From Mannheimia sp041807705 (lineage in GTDB: Bacteria; Pseudomonadota; Gammaproteobacteria; Enterobacterales; Pasteurellaceae), in NCBI RefSeq assembly GCF_041807705.1, contig NZ_JBGTYY010000016.1, forward strand, positions 1 through 47,495: a DNA stretch of 47,495 nucleotides, in the 5' to 3' direction. Within the stretch, counting starts at the first letter, position 1; every line of letters begins with the position of its first letter. The translations under genes were made by a program, and so were the position numbers. Positions 40,834-47,495 of the stretch are shown piece by piece. The notes beneath the pieces are model-generated. The model made no database searches, was not told where the DNA came from, and saw only the letters and a list, made by a program, of their open reading frames with translations.

Positions 40834-42384
40834 ATGAGAAAAAAACAAATTTTTGGCATTATTATTGCCCTTTTACTTGCTACTCTTGCAAGTTACTTAA
40901 TGCTTATTGGCTCAGGCTTTTTTCCAGCACCTACAATCCTCGAAATTCTGTTCGGGGTATTTCTAATCATTATCTTAGCCAGCTCCAAATGGACTTATTA
41001 TGCTTTACTATTGCCAATTAGCATTGCTTATGCTTTTTACACACCTATTGGGCTTAATTTTGGCAAGCCGACCTATGAATATATTGCTTCTGTATTCGCA
41101 ACTGATATGATGGAGAGCAAAGAATTTCTGGCACAGCTTTCCATCTTACATATTTTAGCAGGCATAGCGATTGTACTAGCGGTCATTTTTTTCAAAAAAA
41201 TTACCAATGCTTATCAGATCCATTTTTTAAGAAATAAAACTTTCGTCATAGTTGCTTCTCTTTTAATGTTAGTTCAACTTGCTCCATTTAAATTTTTCCA
41301 AGAGTTTGTCCGTTCAGGCACCAAAGTTGCAAAAGAGTTGGAGCAATTAAATAATTTAAATTTAGAATCTCAATGGGGAGAATCAACACTTAGCGAAAAC
41401 GCAAAATATGATGATTATGTGCTGATTATGGGTGAGAGTGCGAGGAAAGATTACCATCACGCCTATGGCTACCCTATTCCTAACACGCCTTTTATGAGCT
41501 CGGCAAATGGCACATTAGTTGATGGTTTAACCTCTGGCGGAACAAATACCATTGCCTCACTACGTTTAATGCTAACCAAGCCTGATACGGAAAAATGGGA
41601 AGCAAATTATGGGCTGACTTTAGTTGATTTAATTAAATCAGCAGGTATTAAGACTTATTGGATTTCCAATCAAGGCTACTTAGGCAATTATGACACACCT
41701 ATTTCTTCTATCGGCAATAAAAGCGATGTAAAAATTTTTACTAAATCAGGCAGTTCTTTAAATACCAATGTCAGCGATTTTGAACTGCTCCCCCATTTTG
41801 CGGAAGTGATTGAAGAACCAATACAAGGTAAGCGTTTTATTTTCTTGCATTTATACGGCTCGCACCCTATTACTTGTGATCGCTTAACTGATTACCCAAA
41901 AATGTTTGATGATGGAAAATTACCAAAACGTTATTTCAATGTGAATTGTTATATTTCTTCCATTAAGAAAACCGATGAATTGCTAAAACGAGTTTATGAT
42001 CTGCTAGTAAAAAATAATGAGAAAAACCAACGTTCTTTTTCAATGATTTATTTGTCTGATCACGGTTTATCTCACGGAGTTTCTAAGGATAATATCGTCA
42101 TTCAAAACGGTAAAGACAGAAGCAAATTACACTATGATATTCCGCTCTTTAAAACTTCAAGTGATGATACCAAACGGAATGTATATAAAACCTTTAAATC
42201 AGGGCTGAATTTTACCAATGGCATTGCGAATTGGATTGGCATTGAAAATCCGTTACTAGATAAAGAGCTTGATCTTTTTAATAATAAAAGCGATAAAAGC
42301 GATTATGGGTTGAAGAAAATAATTGAAGCTGATGGTAGTATTGATGATCCAGCAATCCCAATTCCCAAAAGTCATTTGAAATAA
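40834..42384 (+). CDS. Lipid A/LOS-type phosphoethanolamine transferase (sulfatase fold)
   Basis: Inner-membrane enzyme of the EptA/CptA/OpgE superfamily that moves phosphoethanolamine from phosphatidylethanolamine to an envelope glycolipid or glycan. It has 516 residues. Four or five membrane helices lie within about residues 8-152 and a periplasmic alkaline-phosphatase-like domain follows. The metal-binding motif VLIMGESARKDYHHAYGYP contains Glu201. The probable nucleophile is Thr239 in GGTNTIASLRLML (aligned with GTxT in EptA). LHLYGSHP and YLSDHGLSHG give further metal ligands. The CMF cysteine motif of EptA is missing, so the acceptor cannot be assigned and no symbol is given. A homologue sits next to pyrH in Haemophilus, from memory. 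Confidence 0.88.
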   Translation: MRKKQIFGIIIALLLATLASYLMLIGSGFFPAPTILEILFGVFLIIILASSKWTYYALLLPISIAYAFYTPIGLNFGKPTYEYIASVFATDMMESKEFLAQLSILHILAGIAIVLAVIFFKKITNAYQIHFLRNKTFVIVASLLMLVQLAPFKFFQEFVRSGTKVAKELEQLNNLNLESQWGESTLSENAKYDDYVLIMGESARKDYHHAYGYPIPNTPFMSSANGTLVDGLTSGGTNTIASLRLMLTKPDTEKWEANYGLTLVDLIKSAGIKTYWISNQGYLGNYDTPISSIGNKSDVKIFTKSGSSLNTNVSDFELLPHFAEVIEEPIQGKRFIFLHLYGSHPITCDRLTDYPKMFDDGKLPKRYFNVNCYISSIKKTDELLKRVYDLLVKNNEKNQRSFSMIYLSDHGLSHGVSKDNIVIQNGKDRSKLHYDIPLFKTSSDDTKRNVYKTFKSGLNFTNGIANWIGIENPLLDKELDLFNNKSDKSDYGLKKIIEADGSIDDPAIPIPKSHLK

Positions 42385-42409
42385 AGCAGGGACAATCATT
42401 TTACAGTAA

Positions 42410-42433
42410 AAAAGCAGGCTATTGCCTGCTTTT
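42410..42433. terminator. Bidirectional terminator between the transferase gene and tsf
   Basis: AAAAGCAGGC, a TATT loop, then GCCTGCTTTT, flanked by A and T runs. The two genes are convergent. Confidence 0.85.
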
Positions 42434-42454
42434 ATATACATTTAGTAACGAAGA

Positions 42455-43306
42455 TTAAGCATTACCGCCTGTGATTTTAGCTACTTCTGCAGCGAAATCT
42501 TCTTCTACTTTCTCGATACCTTCACCCACTTCTAAACGAATGAAGTTAGATACTGAAGCACCTACTGATTTTAAGAATTGACCAACAGAAACAGATGGAT
42601 CCATTACAAATGGCTGACCGGTTAATGAAACTTCACCTGTGAATTTAGCCATACGACCTTCAACCATTTTCTCTGCGATTTCTTTTGGTTTGCCAGAGTT
42701 CATTGCGATCTCAATTTGGATTTCACGCTCTTTAGCAACTACGTCAGCAGAAACATCTTCTGGCTTTACAAATTCAGGTTTGCTTGCTGCAACGTGCATT
42801 GCCACTTTCTTAAGTTCGTCTTCAGAGCCTGTACCAGCTACTAATACACCAATTTTCGCACCGTGTAAGTATTGAGCAATTACTTCGCCTTCTAAGTATT
42901 GAACACGACGAATATTCATATTCTCGCCGATTTTTGCAACTAATGCTGCACGTTTTTCTTCAAATTGTGCTTGTAATGCTTCGATAGTTGTACCTTTATT
43001 TGCTGCTGCGAAATCTGCAACTTCGCTTGCTAACTCTAAGAAGCCAGCATCTTTTGCTACGAAGTCTGTTTCACAGTTCATTTCAACTAATACACCGAAA
43101 CCTGAAGCTACGCGAGCAAGGATCACGCCTTCAGCTGCAACACGACCCGCTTTTTTAGCCGCTTTTGCTTGACCAGATTTACGCATATTGTCGATCGCTA
43201 ATTCAATATCACCGTTCGCTTCTACTAATGCTTTTTTACATTCCATCATACCAGCGCCGGTACGTTCACGAAGTTCTTTAACTAATGATGCTGTAATTTC
43301 AGCCAT
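42455..43306 (-). CDS. tsf: Elongation factor Ts
   Basis: Nucleotide exchange factor for EF-Tu. It has 283 residues (E. coli 283). The N-terminal UBA-like domain shows LVKELRERTGAGMMECKKALVEANGDIELAID. The conserved core motif EMNCETDFVAKD is near residue 75, with VAMHVAASKPEFV and GQPFVMDPSVSVGQFL further on. It follows rpsB by 113 bases with an intervening hairpin, the standard rpsB-tsf operon. Codons are strongly biased, as expected for high expression. Confidence 0.98.
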   Translation of the reverse strand: MAEITASLVKELRERTGAGMMECKKALVEANGDIELAIDNMRKSGQAKAAKKAGRVAAEGVILARVASGFGVLVEMNCETDFVAKDAGFLELASEVADFAAANKGTTIEALQAQFEEKRAALVAKIGENMNIRRVQYLEGEVIAQYLHGAKIGVLVAGTGSEDELKKVAMHVAASKPEFVKPEDVSADVVAKEREIQIEIAMNSGKPKEIAEKMVEGRMAKFTGEVSLTGQPFVMDPSVSVGQFLKSVGASVSNFIRLEVGEGIEKVEEDFAAEVAKITGGNA

Positions 43307-43343
43307 TTTACTATTCCTCTAAGATGATTTTTAATACGATAAA

Positions 43344-43365
43344 AGCAGAGGTTTTCACCCCTGCT
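43344..43365 (-). terminator. Partial terminator or attenuator between rpsB and tsf
   Basis: On the minus strand AGCAGGGGT, a GAAA tetraloop and ACCTCTGCT form a 9-bp stem with one G-U pair, followed by UUUUAUCG. It is 55 bases past rpsB and 38 before tsf, so it likely reduces rather than stops tsf transcription. Confidence 0.65.
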
Positions 43366-43419
43366 CTCAAATGATAATCAAATGATTAAGGGCTATGCCT
43401 TATCGTTTGCCAAGTACGA

Positions 43420-44142
43420 TTATTCTGCTGCAACTTCTTCAGCTTCAACTTCTTTTGCTTCAACGCCACGACCTTCTTTGATTGCAACTACTGCTGAATC
43501 TAAGTAAAGTTGGATTGCACGAGTTGCGTCATCGTTACCTGGAATGATGTAATTAACGCCATCTGGAGTTGAGTTAGTATCAACAATCGCAAATACTGGA
43601 ATACCTAAGTTGTTTGCTTCTTTGATTGCGATATGTTCGTGATCAGCACCGATAACAAAAATTGCATCTGGTAAACCGTTCATATCTTTAATACCGCCTA
43701 AGCTTAACTCTAATTTCTCTAACTCACGAGTACGCATTAACGCTTCTTTTTTAGTGATTTTGTCAAAAGTACCGTCTTGAGTTTGAGTTTCTAAATCTTT
43801 TAAACGTTTGATTGATTGACGAACTGTTTTCCAGTTAGTCAGCATACCACCTAACCAACGGTGATTAACGTAGAATTGTTGGCTCTCTACTGCTGCCGCT
43901 TTAACTGCATCTGACGCTGCACGTTTTGTACCAACGAATAATACTTTACCGTTATTGCTTGCAATGCGAGTTAATTCTGCTAATGCTTCATTGAATAATG
44001 GTAATGTTTTTTCTAAGTTGATAACGTGAACACCGTTACGAGCACCGAAAATGAATGGTTTCATTTTTGGGTTCCAGTAACGAGTTTGGTGACCGTAGTG
44101 AACGCCTGCGTTAAGCATATCGCGCATAGAAACTTGTGCCAT
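43420..44142 (-). CDS. rpsB: 30S ribosomal protein S2
   Basis: Ribosomal protein of the small subunit, needed for S1 binding. It has 240 residues (E. coli 241). It is recognised from MAQVSMRDMLNAGVHYGHQTRYWNPKM, GARNGVHVINLEKTLPLF, FVGTKRAASDAVKAAA, NHRWLGGMLTNWKTVRQSI and DGVNYIIPGNDDATRAIQLYLD. The acidic C-terminal tail (EAKEVEAEEVAAE) is typical. The gene is preceded by a structured leader and followed by tsf. Confidence 0.98.
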   Translation of the reverse strand: MAQVSMRDMLNAGVHYGHQTRYWNPKMKPFIFGARNGVHVINLEKTLPLFNEALAELTRIASNNGKVLFVGTKRAASDAVKAAAVESQQFYVNHRWLGGMLTNWKTVRQSIKRLKDLETQTQDGTFDKITKKEALMRTRELEKLELSLGGIKDMNGLPDAIFVIGADHEHIAIKEANNLGIPVFAIVDTNSTPDGVNYIIPGNDDATRAIQLYLDSAVVAIKEGRGVEAKEVEAEEVAAE

Positions 44143-44220
44143 AAGAATTTTCCTTCAAAGTTGTTTGTTTTGCCACTTATGAACGGCAAAACGGGGTTTA
44201 GCCTCCACATATCCTAGAAA
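44143..44220 (-). promoter_or_regulatory. Structured rpsB 5' leader (S2 autoregulatory element)
   Basis: Just upstream of rpsB the minus strand reads CUAGGAUAUGUGGAGGCUAAA, then CCCCGUUUUGCC-N10-GGCAAAACAAAC, then the ribosome site AAGGAAAAUUCUU before AUG. UUUUGCC and GGCAAAA form a stem. This matches the position and style of the gammaproteobacterial rpsB leader, through which S2 represses rpsB-tsf translation. The exact fold was not computed. Confidence 0.65.
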
Positions 44221-44402
44221 ATCGATCTTTAAAAGACACCCCAATTTCTAGCTTATGATATGTGTGTGTTTTAGTGTTAAAAAATAAATGTGAAAGTTTT
44301 CTATCTTTAAGAGACAAAAAACGGCGTGTATTATCCCAAAAAATAAACAAATTGCCAATCACTTTCTTCTTTATTTTGTAATTAATGCCACTCAACAAAC
44401 AA

Positions 44403-44445
44403 AAACCGTTCTCATTATTGACGAAAGAAATAAGAGCATTTAGAA
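44403..44445 (+). promoter_or_regulatory. fbpA promoter with possible Fur site
   Basis: TTGACG (44417-44422), 17 bases, TAGAAT (44440-44445) make a good sigma-70 promoter 45 bases before fbpA. Overlapping the -35 on the minus strand is AATAATGAGAACGGTTTTT, which matches 12 of 19 positions of the Fur consensus, including an unbroken ATAATGA. The promoter is fairly clear and the Fur site tentative. The gap 44221-44402 holds the rpsB promoter region, which I did not resolve. Confidence 0.55.
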
Positions 44446-44490
44446 TTACTAATATTGCTATGCAAATTCAATCAAAAAAGGAGACTATCA

Positions 44491-45519
44491 ATGAAAAAAA
44501 CACTTTCTGCACTTGCTATTGCTGTGGCAACCTTTGCTTCAACCTCAGCTTTTGCTGCCAACGAAGTGAATGTTTATTCTTACCGCCAACCTTACTTAAT
44601 TGAGCCAATGCTGAAAAACTTTGAAAAAGATACCGGCATTAAAGTAAATATCATTTTTGCTGATAAAGGTTTGGTTGATCGTGTAAAACAAGAAGGCGAG
44701 TTAAGCCCTGCTGATGTGCTTTTAACAGTAGATATCGCTCGTGTAATGGAAATTGTGAATGCAGGTCTTGCACAAAAAATTGACTCTGAAGTATTAGAGA
44801 AAAATATTCCTGAACAATTCCGTGATTCTAACGATCAATGGTTCGGCTTAACCACACGAGCTCGTGTCATTTACACCTCAAAAGATCGTGTAGGCAGATT
44901 ACCTGCTGGTTTCGATTACTTAGATTTAGCAAAACCTGAATATAAAGGCAAAGTTTGCGTTCGTTCAGGCAAAAACTCTTATAATGTTTCATTATTTGCA
45001 GCGATGATCGAACACTATGGTGTAGAAAAAACCAAAGAATTCTTGGAAGGTTTAAAAGCGAACTTAGCTCGTAAACCACAAGGAGGCGACCGTGATCAAG
45101 TCAAAGCAATCAAAGAAGGCATCTGTGATTATGCTATCGGTAACAGCTACTACTACGGCAAAATGTTAGATGATGAAAAACAAAAAGAGTGGGCTGAATC
45201 AGCATACCTCAACTTCCCTACAGGTAAACACGGTACGCATAAAAACATTAGTGGTGTAGTAATTGCAAAACACTCGCCGAACAAAGCAAATGCCGTGAAA
45301 TTAATTGAATACCTCAGTGGTGAAAAAGCACAAGGCTTATATGCTGAGCTAAACCACGAATATCCGGTGAAAGAAGGCATTGAACCGTCTGCAATCGTAA
45401 AAGGTTGGGGTACATTCACAACTGATACTATCAAACTAGAAGATATCGCGAAAAAATACGAAGCTGCGTTAAAACTGGTTGATGAAGTGAAATTTGACGA
45501 TTTTGCTGAGAAAAAATAA
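44491..45519 (+). CDS. fbpA: Ferric iron ABC transporter, periplasmic binding protein
   Basis: Captures free Fe(III) in the periplasm for import. The ATG at 44491, 9 bases after AAGGAG, gives 342 residues; an upstream ATG at 44455 lacks a signal-peptide fit and is rejected. A signal peptide occupies about residues 1-22 (LSALAIAVATFASTSAFA). The mature protein starts ANEVNVYSYRQPYLIEPML. The iron-binding tyrosines are in GNSYYYGKM, near residue 220. The protein closely resembles the M. haemolytica FbpA that has been crystallised. Homologues called AfuA can bind hexose phosphates, but the tyrosine cluster supports iron here. The downstream fbpB begins 200 bases on, with terminators in between. 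Confidence 0.93.
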   Translation: MKKTLSALAIAVATFASTSAFAANEVNVYSYRQPYLIEPMLKNFEKDTGIKVNIIFADKGLVDRVKQEGELSPADVLLTVDIARVMEIVNAGLAQKIDSEVLEKNIPEQFRDSNDQWFGLTTRARVIYTSKDRVGRLPAGFDYLDLAKPEYKGKVCVRSGKNSYNVSLFAAMIEHYGVEKTKEFLEGLKANLARKPQGGDRDQVKAIKEGICDYAIGNSYYYGKMLDDEKQKEWAESAYLNFPTGKHGTHKNISGVVIAKHSPNKANAVKLIEYLSGEKAQGLYAELNHEYPVKEGIEPSAIVKGWGTFTTDTIKLEDIAKKYEAALKLVDEVKFDDFAEKK

Positions 45520-45528
45520 TTGAAATAC

Positions 45529-45605
45529 AAGCGGTCTCATTTTGGTAAAATTTTACAAAAATGAGACCGCTTGCAAGAGGACGCATTGATGCGTCCTTTT
45601 TGTGT
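45529..45605 (+). terminator. Two successive terminators after fbpA
   Basis: First, AAGCGGTCTCATTTT (45529-45543) pairs with AAAATGAGACCGCTT (45558-45572), a 15-bp stem made from opposed uptake signals. Second, AGGACGCA, a TTGA loop and TGCGTCCT (45578-45597) are followed by TTTTTGTGTTTTT, a textbook rho-independent terminator. Together they should strongly limit read-through into fbpB. Confidence 0.85.
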
Positions 45606-45622
45606 TTTTGAAAAATATGAAT

Positions 45623-45693
45623 CTCACTTCGGTGAGGGCTTCTGCCAAATCTCCCCTCTTTGCTAAAGAGAAGAAAGGGAGATTTGGCAGAAG
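45623..45693. repeat. Long palindromic repeat upstream of fbpB
   Basis: A small hairpin, CTCAC-TTCG-GTGAG (45623-45636), precedes the 17-base arms CTTCTGCCAAATCTCCC (45639-45655) and GGGAGATTTGGCAGAAG (45677-45693). These are perfect inverted copies around an inner CTCTTT/AAAGAG hairpin. It looks like a small non-coding dispersed element. The in-frame extension of fbpB through it is not a real coding start. Confidence 0.75.
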
Positions 45694-45718
45694 TCAAAAC
45701 GGAATAATTATTAAGAAA

Positions 45719-47365
45719 ATGAATCATAAATTTGGCTGGACAGCCCTTGCCTTATTGATTACCTCAATTATCCTCCTCCCTCTCCTTGCCATTGGCTATC
45801 ACGCCTTCGGTGGTGAAGCGGAGAATTTGGCACATCTATGGAACACGATGCTGCCAGTCTATATCAAAAACTCCACTCTGCTGGTTGTCGGCACAGTGTT
45901 ACTTTCACTCGTTTTCGCCCTGCCAACCGCTTGGATTGTAGCGAACTACCGCTTTTGGGGGCAAAAAACCTTACAGTGGCTGCTCTGCCTGCCTTTGGCA
46001 ATGCCTGCTTATCTGATTGCTTATCTCTATACCGATTTACTCGATTATTCGGGCAGTTTCCAAGAAATGCTGCGAGGCATTTTCGGCTGGCAAACCCCAC
46101 AAGATTACTGGTTTCCGCAAATTCGTACGCTTTATGGTGCGTGTTTTGTGCTGGCGTTGGTGCTTTACCCTTACATCTTCCTGCTGGTGCGGGTTGCCTT
46201 GCTGGAACAGTCTGAAAACCTCACCCACAGTGCCAAAATGCTCGGAGCAACGCCAAGCCAAATTTTCCGCCGTATTACTTTCCCGCTGATTCGCCCGTCT
46301 ATTGCGGTCGGCATTGCGTTGGTGGCAATGGAAACGCTGGGGGATTTCGGCACAGTGGCGTATTTTGCGGTGCCAACCCTCACTACTGCGATTTATGATT
46401 CGTGGCTTGGCTATCACGATCTCGGCACCGCCAGCCAGATTGCGATTTTTATGTTGCTGATGATCTTCCTCTTTTTAAGCTTGGAACAGTATAGCCGTCG
46501 CAAACAGCAGAGCTATCAACGGGGCTATGAGAAGAAATCAGGCTTTAAAACGCTCAGCGGCTGGAAATTAGGCGTGGCTCTGACGTGGTGTTGGGGCTTG
46601 TTGGCAATGGCGTTTTTCATTCCGGTCGGGCGGCTGCTCTACTGGGCGTATGACTATTTTGAACAGTCGTGGAATTTAGACTTTGTACAATTTGCAACCA
46701 ATAGTCTGAAAGTGTCGATTATCGCCTCGATTGTTACCGTGATTTTTGCCCTGATTTTGCATTTTGCCCAACGCCTTTCCATTGGTAAATTTTCGGCAAA
46801 AACGACCCGCTTGTCGTTACAGCTTTCCTCATTGGGTTACGCAATTCCCGGCACGGTGTTAGCCATCGGCTTGCTTTCACCGCTGACTTTTGCCGATCAC
46901 AAACTGCACGCAATCTTAAAAAGCCTCGAACTTTCGCCTGTTGGCTTGATCTTCTCAGGCTCACTCTTTGCCCTTGTGCTGGCATACACTGTCCGTTTCT
47001 TGGCGATGGCGATTGGCAGCCTCGACACCTCATTGAATAAAATCTCGCCGTCATTAGATATGGCCAGCCAAACGATGGGTAAAAATGGGCTGACGATGTT
47101 TAGAAAAGTGCATATCCCTCTGATTTACAAAGGGATTTTAACTGCGGGCTTGATGGTCTTTATCGAAAGTATGAAAGAGCTGAACGCCTCGCTCTTACTT
47201 CGCCCATTCAACTTCGATACGCTGGCAACTTATGTCTTCACTTTCACCTCTGACGAACAGTTGGAACGGGCGGCACTGCCTGCGATTGTGTTAGTGCTGG
47301 TGGGCTTACTGCCGGTCATCTGGCTGACACACTCGCTGATTTCGCAGTCTGAGAAAGAGAGATAA
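45719..47365 (+). CDS. fbpB: Ferric iron ABC transporter, fused permease
   Basis: Inner-membrane permease of the FbpABC type. The start at 45719 (MNHKFGWTALALLITSIILLPLLAIGYHAFGG) gives 548 residues with about twelve hydrophobic segments in two homologous halves. Each half has the EAA loop that contacts the ATPase: HSAKMLGATPSQIFRRITFPLIRPS near residue 180 and MASQTMGKNGLTMFRKVHIPLI near residue 455. An upstream in-frame ATG at 45602 would translate the palindromic repeat and is rejected. The ribosome site is weak (AAGAAA). The base composition is visibly more GC-rich than fbpA and most neighbours (many CTG, GCG, CTC and CGC codons), which may point to a different origin. Confidence 0.92.
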   Translation: MNHKFGWTALALLITSIILLPLLAIGYHAFGGEAENLAHLWNTMLPVYIKNSTLLVVGTVLLSLVFALPTAWIVANYRFWGQKTLQWLLCLPLAMPAYLIAYLYTDLLDYSGSFQEMLRGIFGWQTPQDYWFPQIRTLYGACFVLALVLYPYIFLLVRVALLEQSENLTHSAKMLGATPSQIFRRITFPLIRPSIAVGIALVAMETLGDFGTVAYFAVPTLTTAIYDSWLGYHDLGTASQIAIFMLLMIFLFLSLEQYSRRKQQSYQRGYEKKSGFKTLSGWKLGVALTWCWGLLAMAFFIPVGRLLYWAYDYFEQSWNLDFVQFATNSLKVSIIASIVTVIFALILHFAQRLSIGKFSAKTTRLSLQLSSLGYAIPGTVLAIGLLSPLTFADHKLHAILKSLELSPVGLIFSGSLFALVLAYTVRFLAMAIGSLDTSLNKISPSLDMASQTMGKNGLTMFRKVHIPLIYKGILTAGLMVFIESMKELNASLLLRPFNFDTLATYVFTFTSDEQLERAALPAIVLVLVGLLPVIWLTHSLISQSEKER

Positions 47366-47381
47366 TAAAAATGTAGCAACT

Positions 47382-47410
47382 GTATCTCCCCAACATTTTT
47401 GGCGAGATAC
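47382..47410. repeat. Hairpin between fbpB and the IS110 transposase end
   Basis: GTATCTC-C-CCAA, a 5-base loop, then TTGG-C-GAGATAC: an 11-bp stem with one C-C mismatch, with no U-tract. It is 17 bases past fbpB and 12 bases before the transposase stop. It may be the end of the insertion sequence or the structured target it entered. Confidence 0.6.
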
Positions 47411-47421
47411 AAATTCGTTAA

Positions 47422-47495
47422 TTAAACCGCGTGAGCATTCCACTGTGAGCCATCACGGACGATGGCATTAATCACGGTTAAAAGCTTACGCATAC
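47422..47495 (-). mobile_element. IS110-family transposase, 3' end (runs off the window)
   Basis: The last 24 codons of a minus-strand gene, ending TAA at 47422, read (C)MRKLLTVINAIVRDGSQW followed by NAHAV. The CMRKLL..NA..RDG pattern is the usual C-terminus of IS110/IS1111-type DEDD transposases (ACMRKLL..LNAMLRDG). The partial codon GT at the edge fits the Cys. The rest of the element lies beyond the window. It is convergent with fbpB and stands where the ATPase gene of the fbp operon is expected. Confidence 0.75.

Noticed and set aside
43365..43395. Fur-like AATGATAATCAAATGATTA between rpsB and tsf
   Set aside because: It lies inside a translation operon between co-transcribed genes. The match is partly due to AT-richness and has no plausible promoter next to it.
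44198..44398. 66-codon minus-strand ORF upstream of rpsB
   Set aside because: It lies in the rpsB promoter and leader region, has no family resemblance, and is best explained as chance.
45431..45727. 98-codon minus-strand ORF over the fbpA-fbpB gap
   Set aside because: It is antisense to the fbpA end and runs through terminators and the palindromic repeat; no ribosome site or family resemblance.

Overview
The window is an ordinary stretch of chromosome from a Pasteurellaceae bacterium, most probably Mannheimia or a close relative. Three things support this. The 9-mer ACAAGCGGT (the Actinobacillus pleuropneumoniae-type DNA uptake signal) recurs in both orientations, often followed by an A/T-rich tract and TTTGCAAA. 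All proteins are closest in character to Pasteurellaceae homologues. The FbpA protein near the right end closely resembles, from memory, the crystallised M. haemolytica ferric-binding protein. The DNA is AT-rich. No rRNA, tRNA or CRISPR array was found.

Layout, left to right. Positions 1-7600 hold polA, a DUF945 (YdgA-like) gene and a ydfG-trpB-trpA operon behind a TrpR-like operator, all on the minus strand. Positions 7600-11740 hold a putative lysine transporter (lysW) behind a lysine riboswitch, hns, purU and sanA. A CRP-type promoter just after lysW points into a terminated, gene-free segment of about 90 nt, which I read as a candidate small RNA. Positions 11740-19700 hold metX behind four tandem MetJ boxes, lysS, rng, ycaO, cmoB and a DinI-family gene with a perfect LexA box. 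Positions 19750-26100 hold gyrB, ubiA overlapping glpR, purB and hflD. A hicAB toxin-antitoxin pair follows, then cydDC, tamAB, yibQ and envC. Positions 38600-44150 hold gpmA, frr, pyrH, a phosphoethanolamine transferase, and rpsB-tsf with its leader. The right end has fbpA and fbpB for ferric iron import. The expected ATPase gene is not there. Instead the window ends in the 3' end of an IS110-family transposase on the opposite strand.

Most genes are housekeeping: replication and topology (polA, gyrB), translation (lysS, frr, rpsB, tsf, cmoB, ycaO), RNA turnover (rng), amino-acid supply (trpBA, metX, lysW), purine and one-carbon metabolism (purB, purU), quinone and cytochrome bd maturation (ubiA, cydDC), envelope assembly and division (tamAB, envC, yibQ, the pEtN transferase) and iron uptake (fbpAB). 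The regulatory DNA is unusually readable. Sites for TrpR, MetJ, LexA, CRP, a lysine riboswitch, an rpsB leader, a HicAB-type operator and a weaker Fur-like site can all be pointed to. Many convergent or terminal gene ends use hairpins, several built from paired uptake signals.

The item most likely to be new is the CRP-driven small RNA candidate at 7614-7702. Other points worth checking are the lysine riboswitch whose extended P1 helix runs directly into the terminator U-tract, the fbpA-fbpB gap filled with two terminators and a long palindromic repeat, and the missing fbpC at the IS junction.
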